Source: an uncultured Pseudodesulfovibrio sp. (lineage in GTDB: Bacteria; Desulfobacterota; Desulfovibrionia; Desulfovibrionales; Desulfovibrionaceae). Taken from it: 64,000 nt of DNA. Numbering within the stretch: the first letter of the stretch is position 1; every line of letters begins with the position of its first letter. Both the position numbers and the translations under genes were made by a program. This document shows positions 1 through 8,564 of the stretch, one piece after another. The stretch lies in the NCBI RefSeq assembly GCF_963675635.1, contig NZ_OY776488.1:3244001-3308000 (forward strand), given 5' to 3'. The notes below the pieces were generated by a model. The model ran no database searches, was not told where the DNA came from, and saw nothing but the letters and a program-made list of their open reading frames with translations.

Positions 1-29
1 CCGAAACAGGTGCCGAAGCGGCCCCCGGT

Positions 30-49
30 TTCGAAGAGCCGCTCCGCCG
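30..49. repeat. REP-like repeat, left flank of AT-rich island
   Basis: A GC-rich 20-base segment that matches the reverse complement of 1840-1859 at 17 of 20 positions. With 12-22 it can form an imperfect hairpin. It lies just outside the AT-rich HEPN/DUF262 pair, so the two copies bracket that island. It could be a dispersed REP-type element of this genome rather than a true island end. Confidence 0.35.
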
Positions 50-97
50 TTCGGGGAGTTTCTAAGACGCGGAGAACGAAGGGCTGGAAAACATGTA

Positions 98-607
98 TTA
101 TGTATCGAAGATCGTTATATAAAAGCAATCGAGAATGGTTTTGCCTGCATTGTAACTGTCAATGACTTCATTAAAACTTGCATATTGAGGAGTTTTGCCC
201 TCATGGGCAAAGTTGTGCCTCCATTGAATGATGTTTGAATAAGAAGAGGTTATACTTATTCTATTATTTTTGATTTGTTGCTCCTCTTCGAAATGAATGA
301 GGTCAGTGAAGTTTGTTACGTATTTCGTGCCAAAGCGTTGTAAGTAATCTCTTTTTAAGTCTTGAAGTTTGATTCTAGCATTTATTCTATCAAATTTTTT
401 TTCAACATAGTTGAAAAAAATGCGATCCCTAGTTTTGGCAAAACGTAACAGTAGACTTTTTATCGACAGTTCATATACTCCGCACCCTGCAACCGAAGCA
501 AAGCCTGCATAGCGCGCCTTTAAAATGTCATCCGTTAAATTATTAACGAATGAATTCATATGGTTTATCACAGTGTCTGCCACTGGATAGTGAATAGAGT
601 ATGGCAT
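98..607 (-). CDS. HEPN-domain protein, putative RNase/toxin
   Basis: The 169-residue helical protein carries the HEPN signature R-x4-H at R130-H135 (RHNFAH) in its last third, the usual catalytic motif of HEPN ribonucleases. The arrangement, an N-terminal helix rich in aliphatic residues followed by the motif near the C-terminus, resembles the RiboL-PSP-HEPN/MAE_28990-like families. Subfamily assignment is from memory and uncertain. The start lies 2 bases after the stop of the upstream DUF262 gene, so the two are almost certainly co-transcribed and translationally coupled. Base composition is clearly more AT-rich than the chromosomal genes from 2 kb onward, suggesting horizontal acquisition. 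Likely role: toxin or effector nuclease of a two-gene defence or toxin-antitoxin unit. RNase activity is inferred. Confidence 0.7.
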   Translation of the reverse strand: MPYSIHYPVADTVINHMNSFVNNLTDDILKARYAGFASVAGCGVYELSIKSLLLRFAKTRDRIFFNYVEKKFDRINARIKLQDLKRDYLQRFGTKYVTNFTDLIHFEEEQQIKNNRISITSSYSNIIQWRHNFAHEGKTPQYASFNEVIDSYNAGKTILDCFYITIFDT

Positions 608-609
608 TT

Positions 610-1752
610 TTAGTTAAGCAGTTCGTTTCTCACAAGGGAAAAACGTTTTTTTATGATTGTAGCGTCTGTTGTGCCAAGGGTTGTGTATTCTCTAAATTCA
701 TCTGTGTTTTTTAGGGAATGGTATCTATCAGAAAAATTAGATGGCATGCTTGAAAAACAATCGATTATGGTTGACATGACCGAATCCATCGCTGAAGTAT
801 TGAGAGGCCCTCTTAGATGGAAAGGCTTTTCTCCTAGATTGTCGATAACATACTTAGTTATTTTCGGAAATATATCTTTAAAATTGTGTACTTTTAAAGT
901 GTTGCCATCTCGATGCTCACGCATGTTTGAATTAAGAAAATCTCTCATTGGCTTTTCGTACTCAGCGCCGCTTCCTGTTAATGAGAATATTCTAAGTATT
1001 AGTTCGATGTCTTTTTGATGTTTATCTGGGTAAGGCTTTCCAATTATCTTCCTCCAGTTTAAATCGGTATTAAGGTGGGTTAAGAGTTCGGCAAATTCTC
1101 CTCGGAAAACGCAATTCCTGATCTCTTGAGGGGTTAAAGGGGTGCCGCCAGTATTTAATCTTTCAAAAATATGAAACGCACTTGACCCCTTGTCTTCGGG
1201 GTTGATTTGGCGAATGTTGATTGCTCTAAGAACAGAAGAGTGGAGTAACTTTCTTTGATCACTCGACGAAAGGTCAGCAAAAGACATATTGGAATATGGG
1301 TTTTTTTGGGGGAGTTTTAGACGAAAAACTTGTCTTCTTTTCTGAGTGTCTTCTGGTCCGAAAAAACCTTCTAAAAAATATACAATACTCATTATCCTTT
1401 GTTGACCGTCAATGACTAGATTTTTATTGTCCTCGTCGATATAAAAAAAGACAGGGGGGACTGGAAGTCCACAGAGAAAAGAATCTATAAGAAGAGATGC
1501 TTGTCCAATTGTCCAAACAAATTTTCTTTGAAAATTGGGTATGAAAATAGCATCGGTTTTCCACATGTCCCAAACACCCGTAAGTGTTAAATCTGAAGGG
1601 TAGGATGCAATGTCATATTGAACATGGGAGGACTCTTCTTCTTTCTCTTTGTCTTCAATTTCAATATCTTCAATGTCTGTGAGTGTTTGGGGCATTGTTA
1701 TATCCGCATGTTGAATGTTAAGGATGTTTATAGATCGTGTTATAACTATCAT
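610..1752 (-). CDS. DUF262 (ParB/GmrS-like) domain protein
   Basis: A 380-residue DUF262 protein. The N-terminal half has the family hallmarks FQRKFVW (residues 74-80) and DGQQR (115-119), the ParB/Srx-like NTP-binding and hydrolysing motif known from GmrS and BrxU. I see no C-terminal DUF1524/HNH nuclease domain, so the nuclease of the pair is probably the HEPN protein encoded 2 bases downstream. The first 45 residues are acidic and low-complexity. An alternative start is the ATG at 1695 (MPQTL), which would remove 19 residues. Composition is AT-rich and unlike the flanking genes. Possible roles are sensor/regulator of the HEPN effector or an antiphage NTPase. The domain call is firm, the function inferred. 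Confidence 0.8.
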   Translation of the reverse strand: MIVITRSINILNIQHADITMPQTLTDIEDIEIEDKEKEEESSHVQYDIASYPSDLTLTGVWDMWKTDAIFIPNFQRKFVWTIGQASLLIDSFLCGLPVPPVFFYIDEDNKNLVIDGQQRIMSIVYFLEGFFGPEDTQKRRQVFRLKLPQKNPYSNMSFADLSSSDQRKLLHSSVLRAINIRQINPEDKGSSAFHIFERLNTGGTPLTPQEIRNCVFRGEFAELLTHLNTDLNWRKIIGKPYPDKHQKDIELILRIFSLTGSGAEYEKPMRDFLNSNMREHRDGNTLKVHNFKDIFPKITKYVIDNLGEKPFHLRGPLNTSAMDSVMSTIIDCFSSMPSNFSDRYHSLKNTDEFREYTTLGTTDATIIKKRFSLVRNELLN

Positions 1753-1839
1753 TGTGAGTCAAATAAGGTCAAATGGATAAATGCAAATATTAAGTTGTTT
1801 CAGCCATTCCATCTCCCGAACCTTAGAAGCTGACGATTT

Positions 1840-1879
1840 CGTCGAAGCGGCTCTTTGAATCACTGGAGCCGCTTCGGCG
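1840..1879. repeat. REP-like hairpin, right flank of AT-rich island
   Basis: An inverted repeat with arms of about 11 bases (1843-1853 and 1867-1877). Its left arm plus neighbours (1840-1859) is the inverted counterpart of 30-49 (17 of 20 matches). It separates the AT-rich HEPN/DUF262 pair from the lepA leader. No T-run follows, so it is not an obvious terminator. Confidence 0.4.
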
Positions 1880-1969
1880 ACTTGATTCGTGGAGCGGAGG
1901 TGAAAACGATCAGATTCTCGGTTTGGGAGTGCAGGCGGCCAAGTTTGTGAAGCGCCTTTTCTTTCGTCT

Positions 1970-1995
1970 ATTTCTTTTGGCGCAGCAAAAGAAAT
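1970..1995. repeat. Perfect 10-bp inverted repeat in lepA upstream region
   Basis: ATTTCTTTTG at 1970-1979 and its exact complement at 1986-1995 surround a 6-base loop. Motifs of this TTTCTTT...AAAGAAA type are scattered in many proteobacterial genomes. The surrounding 1900-2200 also holds further short GC-rich inverted repeats and no convincing gene. An open frame from 1994 reads through this segment into lepA, but the protein sequence before 2276 is low-complexity and not LepA. Confidence 0.4.
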
Positions 1996-2275
1996 GGACT
2001 CCGCCGGAAGGGCAAAAAAAGCTTGGAGGAACGTCAGTGACGGCTCTCCTCTTCAAGCCGCTGCAAGCGGCCTTCTAAATCGTCGCCGCAGAAAGCGGCC
2101 TCCCCACCTCTTCATCTTCCCGTCGGGGGGTGAAATCCCGGCTTTTTCAACCCGCCGCCGGCGACCATATATATTAGACAACCAGACCCAAATCCTTTAC
2201 AAGACTGTTCCGAAACGCCGTCACCACGGGTCTTTCCGTGTGCTCGGCAAAAAATGCGCTCCCGATAAAGGCATT

Positions 2276-4081
2276 ATGAGCAAACTAGAAAATATACGTA
2301 ATTTCAGCATCATCGCCCATATCGACCATGGCAAGTCGACCTTGGCCGACCGCATTCTCGAGATCACCGGCATGGTCGGCGACCGCGAGAAAAAAGACCA
2401 GTACCTTGATAAAATGGAACTGGAACGCGAACGCGGCATCACCATCAAGGCGCAGACCGTGCGAATTCCGTATACCGATACGGATGGGCAGAAATACATC
2501 CTGAATCTCATCGACACGCCCGGTCACGTCGACTTCAGTTATGAAGTCTCGCGTTCTCTGTCGGCCTGCGAAGGCGCACTGCTCGTGGTTGACTCCACGC
2601 AGGGCGTCGAGGCCCAGACTCTCGCCAACGTGTATCTCGCACTTGATAACGACCTCGAAGTCATTCCGGTGTTGAACAAAATCGACCTGCCGAGTGCAGA
2701 CCCCGAGGCGATCAGCCACGAGATCGAAGACGTGATCGGTCTGGACTGCTCTCACCCGATCATGGTTTCGGCCAAGACCGGCCTGAACGTGCAGGAAGTC
2801 CTCGACGCGGTCATCAATCTGCTGCCTCCGCCCGAGGGTGATGCAAATGCACCACTCAAGGCGCTTATTTTCGACTCCTGGTATGACTCGTATCAGGGCG
2901 TTGTCGTGCTGTTCCGCATTATTGACGGCACGCTCAAGAAGGGCGACAGAATCAAGATTTTCTCCACGGGCAAGAACTTTGATGTCACGCGGGTCGGCGC
3001 ATTCATGCCCGAAGCCGTGGATATCAAGGCTATGGGACCGGGCGAAGTCGGATTCATGTGTGCATCCATGAAGGAACTCGGCGATGCGCCAGTCGGCGAT
3101 ACCATCACCAATGCCGAGAACCCTGTGACTGCTCCTTATCCCGGCTTTAAGCCGGTTAAGCCCATGGTTTTCTCGGGCCTGTATCCCATCGAGCCTTCGG
3201 AATATGAGACGCTCAAGGCGGCTCTGGAAAAGCTCCAGCTCAATGACGCGGCGTTCAGCTACGAACCGGAAACCTCGCAGGCTCTGGGCTTCGGCTTCCG
3301 TTGCGGGTTCCTCGGTTTGCTGCATATCGAGATCATTCAGGAACGGTTGGAGCGCGAGTTCGAGGCCAAGCTCATCACCACGGCCCCGTCCGTCATCTAT
3401 GAGGTGGCTGATATCCATGGCGATATCATGACTATCGACAATCCGTCCAAGCTGCCTGATCCGTCGCATATCGGCAGCATTCGCGAGCCGTTCGTGCGTC
3501 TTGAAGTGCATGTGCCCAACGAATTCGTGGGAGCGGTACTGGCTCTGTGCGAGGAGAAACGCGGCATCCAGAAAAATATGGCCTACCTGACAGAGAAGCG
3601 CGTGGTCATCACGTATGAGATCCCATTCGCCGAGGTTATGTACGACTTCTTTGACAAGCTCAAATCCTCCACCAAGGGGTATGCGAGCCTGGATTACGAG
3701 GTCATCGATTACCGCGAGGCTGACCTCGTGCGTCTTGATATCCTCATCAACGGCGACCCTGTAGACGCATTCTCCTGCATCGTGCACCGTGAGAACGCGG
3801 CTCGTATTGGCCGGTCGCTGGCGCTCAAGCTGAAACGCTCGATTCCGCGCCAGATGTTTGAAGTGGTCATTCAGGCCGCTATCGGCAACAAGATCGTCGC
3901 CAAGGAACGCAATGCGCCGTTTCGCAAGGACGTCACCGCCAAATGTTACGGCGGCGACATCACACGTAAACGTAAATTGCTCGAAAAACAGAAAGAGGGT
4001 AAGAAACGCATGCGCCGTATGGGCAATGTGGAAATACCCCAGGAAGCATTTCTCTCAGTACTCAAAGCCGACGAAGACTAG
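2276..4081 (+). CDS. lepA: Elongation factor 4 (LepA)
   Basis: Translation factor GTPase that acts on the ribosome and can promote back-translocation. The protein begins [20 protein letters not shown], giving 601 residues, the normal family length. The P-loop AHIDHGKST, the switch II region DTPGHVDF and the NKIDLP guanine-specificity motif are all present. The C-terminus carries the LepA-specific basic segment [18 protein letters not shown]. The frame is open upstream to 1994, but the additional 94 residues are translated repeat sequence and are rejected. lepB follows after 140 bases on the same strand, the common lepA-lepB arrangement. Confidence 0.97.
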   Translation: MSKLENIRNFSIIAHIDHGKSTLADRILEITGMVGDREKKDQYLDKMELERERGITIKAQTVRIPYTDTDGQKYILNLIDTPGHVDFSYEVSRSLSACEGALLVVDSTQGVEAQTLANVYLALDNDLEVIPVLNKIDLPSADPEAISHEIEDVIGLDCSHPIMVSAKTGLNVQEVLDAVINLLPPPEGDANAPLKALIFDSWYDSYQGVVVLFRIIDGTLKKGDRIKIFSTGKNFDVTRVGAFMPEAVDIKAMGPGEVGFMCASMKELGDAPVGDTITNAENPVTAPYPGFKPVKPMVFSGLYPIEPSEYETLKAALEKLQLNDAAFSYEPETSQALGFGFRCGFLGLLHIEIIQERLEREFEAKLITTAPSVIYEVADIHGDIMTIDNPSKLPDPSHIGSIREPFVRLEVHVPNEFVGAVLALCEEKRGIQKNMAYLTEKRVVITYEIPFAEVMYDFFDKLKSSTKGYASLDYEVIDYREADLVRLDILINGDPVDAFSCIVHRENAARIGRSLALKLKRSIPRQMFEVVIQAAIGNKIVAKERNAPFRKDVTAKCYGGDITRKRKLLEKQKEGKKRMRRMGNVEIPQEAFLSVLKADED

Positions 4082-4221
4082 CAGGCTGATCCGAATGCCC
4101 CCGATTACGGCGTTTCCCGTTTGCGAAGACGCCTCTGCACAACCCTGTGCATACCGGGCCGCGTAGTGACGCGCCGTACACAAGAGACTTCTTACAAGTA
4201 TAAAAAATTGGAATACGTATT

Positions 4222-4842
4222 ATGACTCAAAGCTCTCTGAAATCATTCCGCGACTCCATCGAGGCCATTGTCGTCGCCCTGCTGCTCGCTTTTGTTATCC
4301 GCGCCTTTATTGTTCAAGCTTTCAAAATCCCGTCCGGCTCCATGCTGGAAACTCTGCAAATCGGTGATCACCTGTTGGTCACCAAGTTCGCCTACGATGT
4401 GCGCCTGCCGTCCAACATCTGGCTCGACACCACGGACGGCAAGGTGCTTGCAAAAACCGGCGACCCCGAACGCGGCGATATCGTTGTGTTCAAGTTCCCG
4501 GAAGACGAGACCAAGGATTTCATCAAGCGTGTCATTGCTCTGCCTGGTGAGACTATCGAGATCCGTAACAAGGTAGTGTATATTAACGGTCAGCCCATTG
4601 ATGAGCCGTATGTCCAGCATACCAAGTTCACCCGCGACCCCATTCGTGACGATTTTGGGCCGTTCATTGTGCCGCAAGACGAGTTTTTCGTCATGGGTGA
4701 CAATCGTGAAGGTTCGTATGACTCTCGCTGGTGGGGTCCGGTCAAGCGCCAGAAGATCGTGGGCAAGGCCCTGGTCATCTACTGGTCCTGGGGATCGCTC
4801 ACCGACATCCGCTTCAACCGCATCGGAACGATGTTCAACTAG
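4222..4842 (+). CDS. lepB: Signal peptidase I
   Basis: Inner-membrane serine protease that removes signal peptides from Sec- and Tat-exported proteins. The 206-residue protein has one N-terminal membrane segment (about 13-33). The catalytic serine is S40 in PSGSM, the general-base lysine K102 in FIKRVIALPG, and box E is MGDNREGSYDSR. There is one predicted membrane anchor, unlike the two in E. coli LepB. It lies downstream of lepA and is followed by a strong terminator. Confidence 0.97.
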   Translation: MTQSSLKSFRDSIEAIVVALLLAFVIRAFIVQAFKIPSGSMLETLQIGDHLLVTKFAYDVRLPSNIWLDTTDGKVLAKTGDPERGDIVVFKFPEDETKDFIKRVIALPGETIEIRNKVVYINGQPIDEPYVQHTKFTRDPIRDDFGPFIVPQDEFFVMGDNREGSYDSRWWGPVKRQKIVGKALVIYWSWGSLTDIRFNRIGTMFN

Positions 4843-4864
4843 ATCGGCTGCATAGAAACGAATG

Positions 4865-4894
4865 AAAAAGCCGCCTGTATGGGCGGCTTTTTTT
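4865..4894 (+). terminator. Rho-independent terminator after lepB
   Basis: Stem AGCCGCC (4869-4875) with GGGCGGCT (4881-4888), a 5-base loop and a run of seven T. An A-run on the left lets it act for both strands, ending lepB and the convergent minus-strand gene. Confidence 0.9.
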
Positions 4895-4924
4895 GTGGAT
4901 TAGCTCGGAAGGCCTCAGCTCAAT

Positions 4925-5287
4925 CTACTGATCAAATATCTCCTTTGCAGCAAACAGGCCGTTCAGGGCAGCCGGAAAGCCTGCATAGACAGCCATTTGC
5001 ATGATCGTTTCAATGATCTGTTCTTTGCTCAAGCCCACATTCAGGCCTGCTGATATATGAACTTTGAGCTGCGGGGTTGCGTTGCCCATGGCGGTCAGGG
5101 CCGCTATGGTTGCAATCTCGCGGGACTGGATGTCCAATCCCGGACGGGAATAGATATCTCCAAATGGAAATTCGATGAGGAGATCCGCGAAGTCGGGAGC
5201 GATGTCTTTCAGGCTCTCAATGACATGTGTCCCTGCCTGCCCGTCAATCTCATTAAGCTTTTCGAGTCCCCTTTCGTACCGTGTCAT
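4925..5287 (-). CDS. Carboxymuconolactone decarboxylase/AhpD-like protein
   Basis: A 120-residue CMD-family protein with the family core RPGLDIQSREIATIAAL, then a helical segment (GLSKEQIIETIMQMAVYAGFP). The AhpD CxxC pair is absent, so thiol-peroxidase function is unlikely and its reaction is unknown. The start at 5287 (MTRYERGL) is favoured by TTGGAGG eight bases upstream. The frame is open further upstream, but that part overlaps the MerR gene. It overlaps the end of the merR-type gene by 35 bases, so the two form one operon. MerR-plus-CMD pairs are common, which suggests this is the regulator's output gene. Confidence 0.85.
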   Translation of the reverse strand: MTRYERGLEKLNEIDGQAGTHVIESLKDIAPDFADLLIEFPFGDIYSRPGLDIQSREIATIAALTAMGNATPQLKVHISAGLNVGLSKEQIIETIMQMAVYAGFPAALNGLFAAKEIFDQ

Positions 5288-5639
5288 GTTCTGCCTCCAA
5301 TGCTTCGTAGGTTTTGATCTTCTGGTCGAGAGCGACCAGATGGCGTTGGAGCTTTTTGATGTTTTGCTCCAAGTCCTGCCTGTGAGAAAGAAGCATGGTT
5401 TTGCGTTCGGTAATAGTTGCAGCCCCGGCATAGCGTAGCTCCGAGTATCGCAGGATCTGCTTGAGCGGCATGCCGGTCGCCTTGAGTCGTTTGATGAATT
5501 CCAGCCAGAGTCGGTCTTGTTTGGTGTAAGTCCGTCTGCTGCCGATTCTTTCTACATTACGGATCAGGCCGATTTTCTCATAATACCGCAACGTGTGCGG
5601 GGATAATCCAAGCTGTTTTGCCAGTTCGCTGATAGTCAT
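5253..5639 (-). CDS. MerR-family transcriptional regulator
   Basis: A 128-residue MerR regulator. The N-terminal winged helix starts MTISELAKQLGLSPHTLRYY, then YEKIGLI and the wing SRRTYTKQD. A dimerisation coiled coil covers about residues 75-118. The C-terminal effector region is short, with no cysteines or metal motif, as in the organic-electrophile or NmlR/AdhR-like branch. The first gene of a two-gene operon with the CMD-like protein, it probably autoregulates through the 19-bp-spacer promoter immediately upstream. Confidence 0.92.
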   Translation of the reverse strand: MTISELAKQLGLSPHTLRYYEKIGLIRNVERIGSRRTYTKQDRLWLEFIKRLKATGMPLKQILRYSELRYAGAATITERKTMLLSHRQDLEQNIKKLQRHLVALDQKIKTYEALEAEHDTVRKGTRKA

Positions 5640-5660
5640 GCTTTTTCTCCATTGAAAGTG

Positions 5661-5691
5661 AGTGTACGACTTCGAGCTAACTCTAAGTCAA
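5661..5691 (-). promoter_or_regulatory. MerR-type promoter and operator
   Basis: On the minus strand, TTGACT (5686-5691) and TACACT (5661-5666) are separated by exactly 19 bases, the over-long spacer typical of MerR-activated promoters. The spacer contains the imperfect palindrome CTTAGAGTTAGCTCGAAG (5670-5687, 7 of 9 paired positions), close to the CTTGGAGTTAACTCCAAG-type operators of NmlR/AdhR-like MerR proteins. It lies just upstream of the merR-type start. Confidence 0.75.
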
Positions 5692-5882
5692 GCGATATGT
5701 CAGCGCAAGATGTGCACGGTATAAAGTATCGAAAAGTCATTTTTTTCAAAGTGTGTTGCATGGGGCATGATGCTTTCTAGGGGGATTTCTCTAGGAGCTA
5801 TCGGTAGACACTCAGCCGCTTTCAAGGTAATAATCACGAAGTCTCAAAATTATCTAGACTTCAATTATTACGTGGCGGATTC

Positions 5883-8564
5883 ATGGAAAAACAGACCTTG
5901 TTTGCGGGGATTCCCGATATGCTGGATGAGCAGAAGTATGCTCATGGCGGGAATGTACGCCGTATGGCCGAAACTGCCGGGTGCGCACCCGAAGACATCC
6001 TTGATTTCTCTGCCAATGTGAATCCGCTCGGGCCGCCTCCGTGGTTGGGGCAGGTGGTCGGGCAGGCCTTGCAAGATGTGGATTCCTACCCGGACCCGGA
6101 GTGTCATGATCTCGTTATGGCTGCGTCCGAGAAATACAAGATCTGGCCCACGCAGGTGCTTGCCGGGAATGGCGCGTCCGAATTGCTATTCGCTCTCGCG
6201 GGTATGGGGCAGCACCGGCAGGCCATTATCCCGTCGCCCACCTATGTTGATTATGCGCGGGCATGCAAGGCGCACCGACTGCCCATTGTCGAAGCGGGCA
6301 TGACCGAAGACTTTCAGGTGGACTTCCCGGCCATGGGGTCACTGCTCACCACGCCTTCCGTGGTGTTTCTGTGTAGTCCGAACAACCCTACGGGCACGAT
6401 GTTTTCGCCGGACGATCTGCGCGAGGTTGCGGCCATGTTTCCGCAATCGCGTTTTGTGGTGGATGCTTCCTTTAGTGACTTCCTGCCTGAGAATACGGAT
6501 CGGCTCATCCGTAATAGACCGGCCAATGTCGTCACTGTCCTGTCCCTGACTAAATTTTACGCCATTCCCGGTATTCGGCTTGGACTGGCCTTTGCCGACC
6601 CGGAGGTTCTCCTGCGGCTCAAACAGCGGATGCCCGCCTGGTCTGTGAACACGTTGGCCCAGAGTGTTGGCATCAAGTGCCTGCGAGACACGCAATACGC
6701 TGCCGAAACTCGGGAGCAGACCGCTTTGCTGCGGGAATCACTTGCCTCGGGGCTGCGCAATATTCCGGGTATCAAAGTTTTGCCGGGAACAGCCAATTAC
6801 CTGCTCTGTCGGGTCGAACTGATTGGGCAGGATGCCGTTATGCTGCGTGACAAGCTACTGGCTGAGCATCGTATAGGCATCCGTTTGTGCGGCAACTATA
6901 CCGGACTGGATGACAGTTGGTTTCGGGTTGCCGTACGGAGTCAGGACGAGAATGAACAGTTGATCCGGGCCATGGAAGCGGTCAGTGGGACGGCGCGCCC
7001 TCCGATCATCAGGCGCAATAAACGGACTCCGGCGCTGATGCTTCAGGGTACCAGCTCCAATGCTGGCAAGTCCGTGCTTGCGGCGGCGTTTTGCCGGATA
7101 TTTTTGCAGGACGGCTACAACGTGGCGCCATTCAAGGCGCAGAACATGTCCCTTAATTCGTATGTAACGGATCAGGGCGGGGAGATGGGACGGGCCCAGG
7201 TGACACAGGCCATGGCCTGTCGGTTGAAACCGGACGTGCGCATGAATCCGGTGTTGCTTAAACCCGGCTCCGACACAGGCTCGCAGGTGATTGTCATGGG
7301 GCAGCCTGTGGGTAATATGGCTGTGCGTGAGTATGTGGAGTACAAGCCCCGCGCCTGGGAGGCGGTCAAGACCGCATACGATTCTCTCGCCAACGAGTAC
7401 GATATCATGGTGCTTGAGGGAGCGGGCAGTCCGGCTGAAGTGAATTTGAAACACCACGATATCGTGAATATGACCATGGCCAGATACGCGGATGCACGGG
7501 TTCTGCTGGCTGGCGACATCGATCGCGGTGGGGTATTCGCGTCCATGGTCGGTACCATGAGTCTGCTTACCCCCATGGAGCGATCGCTGGTGGAAGGCTT
7601 TCTCATCAACCGATTCCGGGGTGACGCCACGTTGCTGGAACCCGCATTCGGGCAGATGTTCGAACACACGGGCAAGCCGGTGCTCGGCACCATTCCGTAT
7701 ATTCATTCGCTCGGTCTGCCTGAAGAGGATTCCGTATCCTTCAAGGAAGGGCTGCGGCCTGACGGTGAGAAACTGCCTGCCGACCAATGCGTGGAGATTG
7801 TGGTGGTGGATCTGCCGCGCATATCGAATTTCAACGACATCGACCCACTGTTTGCCGAGCCGGACGTCAAAGTTCGTGTGGTGACGGATGCCCGGGACGT
7901 GGGCACGCCGGACGCTGTTATTCTGCCCGGTTCCAAGTCTACAGTTCCAGACATGAAGGTGCTCAAGGGAACCGGCATGGCCGCCGTCCTGCGCGAGCTG
8001 GCTGGTAGCGGTCACAAAACGCGTATTGTCGGTATCTGTGGCGGCTTTCAAATGCTCGGCGATATAGTGGACGATCCGTACGGCCTGGAGTCCGAGACCA
8101 CCCGTGTGGAAGGATTCGGCCTGCTCCCGGTGCAGACTTCGCTTGCGCCGGAAAAGACCCTGACCCGGACGCGGGGAGTGCATTCATCGTCCGGGCAGAG
8201 TGTGCACGGCTATGAGATTCACCACGGTCAGACCGTGCCGTTGTCTGACTCTCTGCGTGTGGCCTTGCGTAACAATGCGGGTGAACCGTTGGGATATGGC
8301 AGGGCGGACGGGCGTATTTTCGGCACATATCTTCACGGGCTATTTGATGCCGATGAGTTTCGTCGCTGGTTTGTCGACCAATTGCGTATGGACAAGGGAT
8401 TGTCTCCGCTGGAGCATGTCCAGACCCGGTTCGACCTTGAGGACGCCATCGACAACCTGGCGAGTATCGTGCGAGAAGCCGTGTGCATGGACTCCATCTA
8501 CAAGTCACTGGGCTTGAGCGGATGCTGTGCGCAGGCGAGTCTGTTCTACAAAATCGGCGGTTAA
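5883..8564 (+). CDS. CobD-CobQ fusion: threonine-phosphate decarboxylase/cobyric acid synthase
   Basis: An 893-residue fusion of two cobalamin enzymes. Residues about 1-365 are a fold-type I PLP enzyme like CobD/HisC (SPNNPTG, PLP lysine K224 in [14 protein letters not shown]), expected to decarboxylate L-threonine-O-3-phosphate to the aminopropanol phosphate of the nucleotide loop. Residues about 382-893 are cobyric acid synthase. They show the ATP-binding motif GTSSNAGKS (389-397), [12 protein letters not shown], and a class I glutamine amidotransferase domain with nucleophile C719 ([10 protein letters not shown]) and H818 (GTYLHGL). Both halves look complete. Its last bases overlap the convergent diguanylate cyclase gene by 4. 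I see no cobalamin riboswitch upstream. cobT lies 19 kb away. Confidence 0.93.
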   Translation: MEKQTLFAGIPDMLDEQKYAHGGNVRRMAETAGCAPEDILDFSANVNPLGPPPWLGQVVGQALQDVDSYPDPECHDLVMAASEKYKIWPTQVLAGNGASELLFALAGMGQHRQAIIPSPTYVDYARACKAHRLPIVEAGMTEDFQVDFPAMGSLLTTPSVVFLCSPNNPTGTMFSPDDLREVAAMFPQSRFVVDASFSDFLPENTDRLIRNRPANVVTVLSLTKFYAIPGIRLGLAFADPEVLLRLKQRMPAWSVNTLAQSVGIKCLRDTQYAAETREQTALLRESLASGLRNIPGIKVLPGTANYLLCRVELIGQDAVMLRDKLLAEHRIGIRLCGNYTGLDDSWFRVAVRSQDENEQLIRAMEAVSGTARPPIIRRNKRTPALMLQGTSSNAGKSVLAAAFCRIFLQDGYNVAPFKAQNMSLNSYVTDQGGEMGRAQVTQAMACRLKPDVRMNPVLLKPGSDTGSQVIVMGQPVGNMAVREYVEYKPRAWEAVKTAYDSLANEYDIMVLEGAGSPAEVNLKHHDIVNMTMARYADARVLLAGDIDRGGVFASMVGTMSLLTPMERSLVEGFLINRFRGDATLLEPAFGQMFEHTGKPVLGTIPYIHSLGLPEEDSVSFKEGLRPDGEKLPADQCVEIVVVDLPRISNFNDIDPLFAEPDVKVRVVTDARDVGTPDAVILPGSKSTVPDMKVLKGTGMAAVLRELAGSGHKTRIVGICGGFQMLGDIVDDPYGLESETTRVEGFGLLPVQTSLAPEKTLTRTRGVHSSSGQSVHGYEIHHGQTVPLSDSLRVALRNNAGEPLGYGRADGRIFGTYLHGLFDADEFRRWFVDQLRMDKGLSPLEHVQTRFDLEDAIDNLASIVREAVCMDSIYKSLGLSGCCAQASLFYKIGG

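Noticed and set aside
1994..2275. 94-residue N-terminal extension of LepA
   Set aside because: Consists of translated repeat sequence. LepA homologues begin at the Met encoded at 2276.
2285..3787. 500-codon open frame opposite lepA
   Set aside because: Antisense shadow. lepA on the plus strand is unambiguous.
5700..5882. Cobalamin riboswitch before cobD-cobQ
   Set aside because: I could not find the conserved B12-box sequence. Only short unrelated hairpins are present.
5767..6021. 84-codon frame overlapping the start of cobD-cobQ
   Set aside because: Out of frame with the fusion gene and without a ribosome-binding site or domain.
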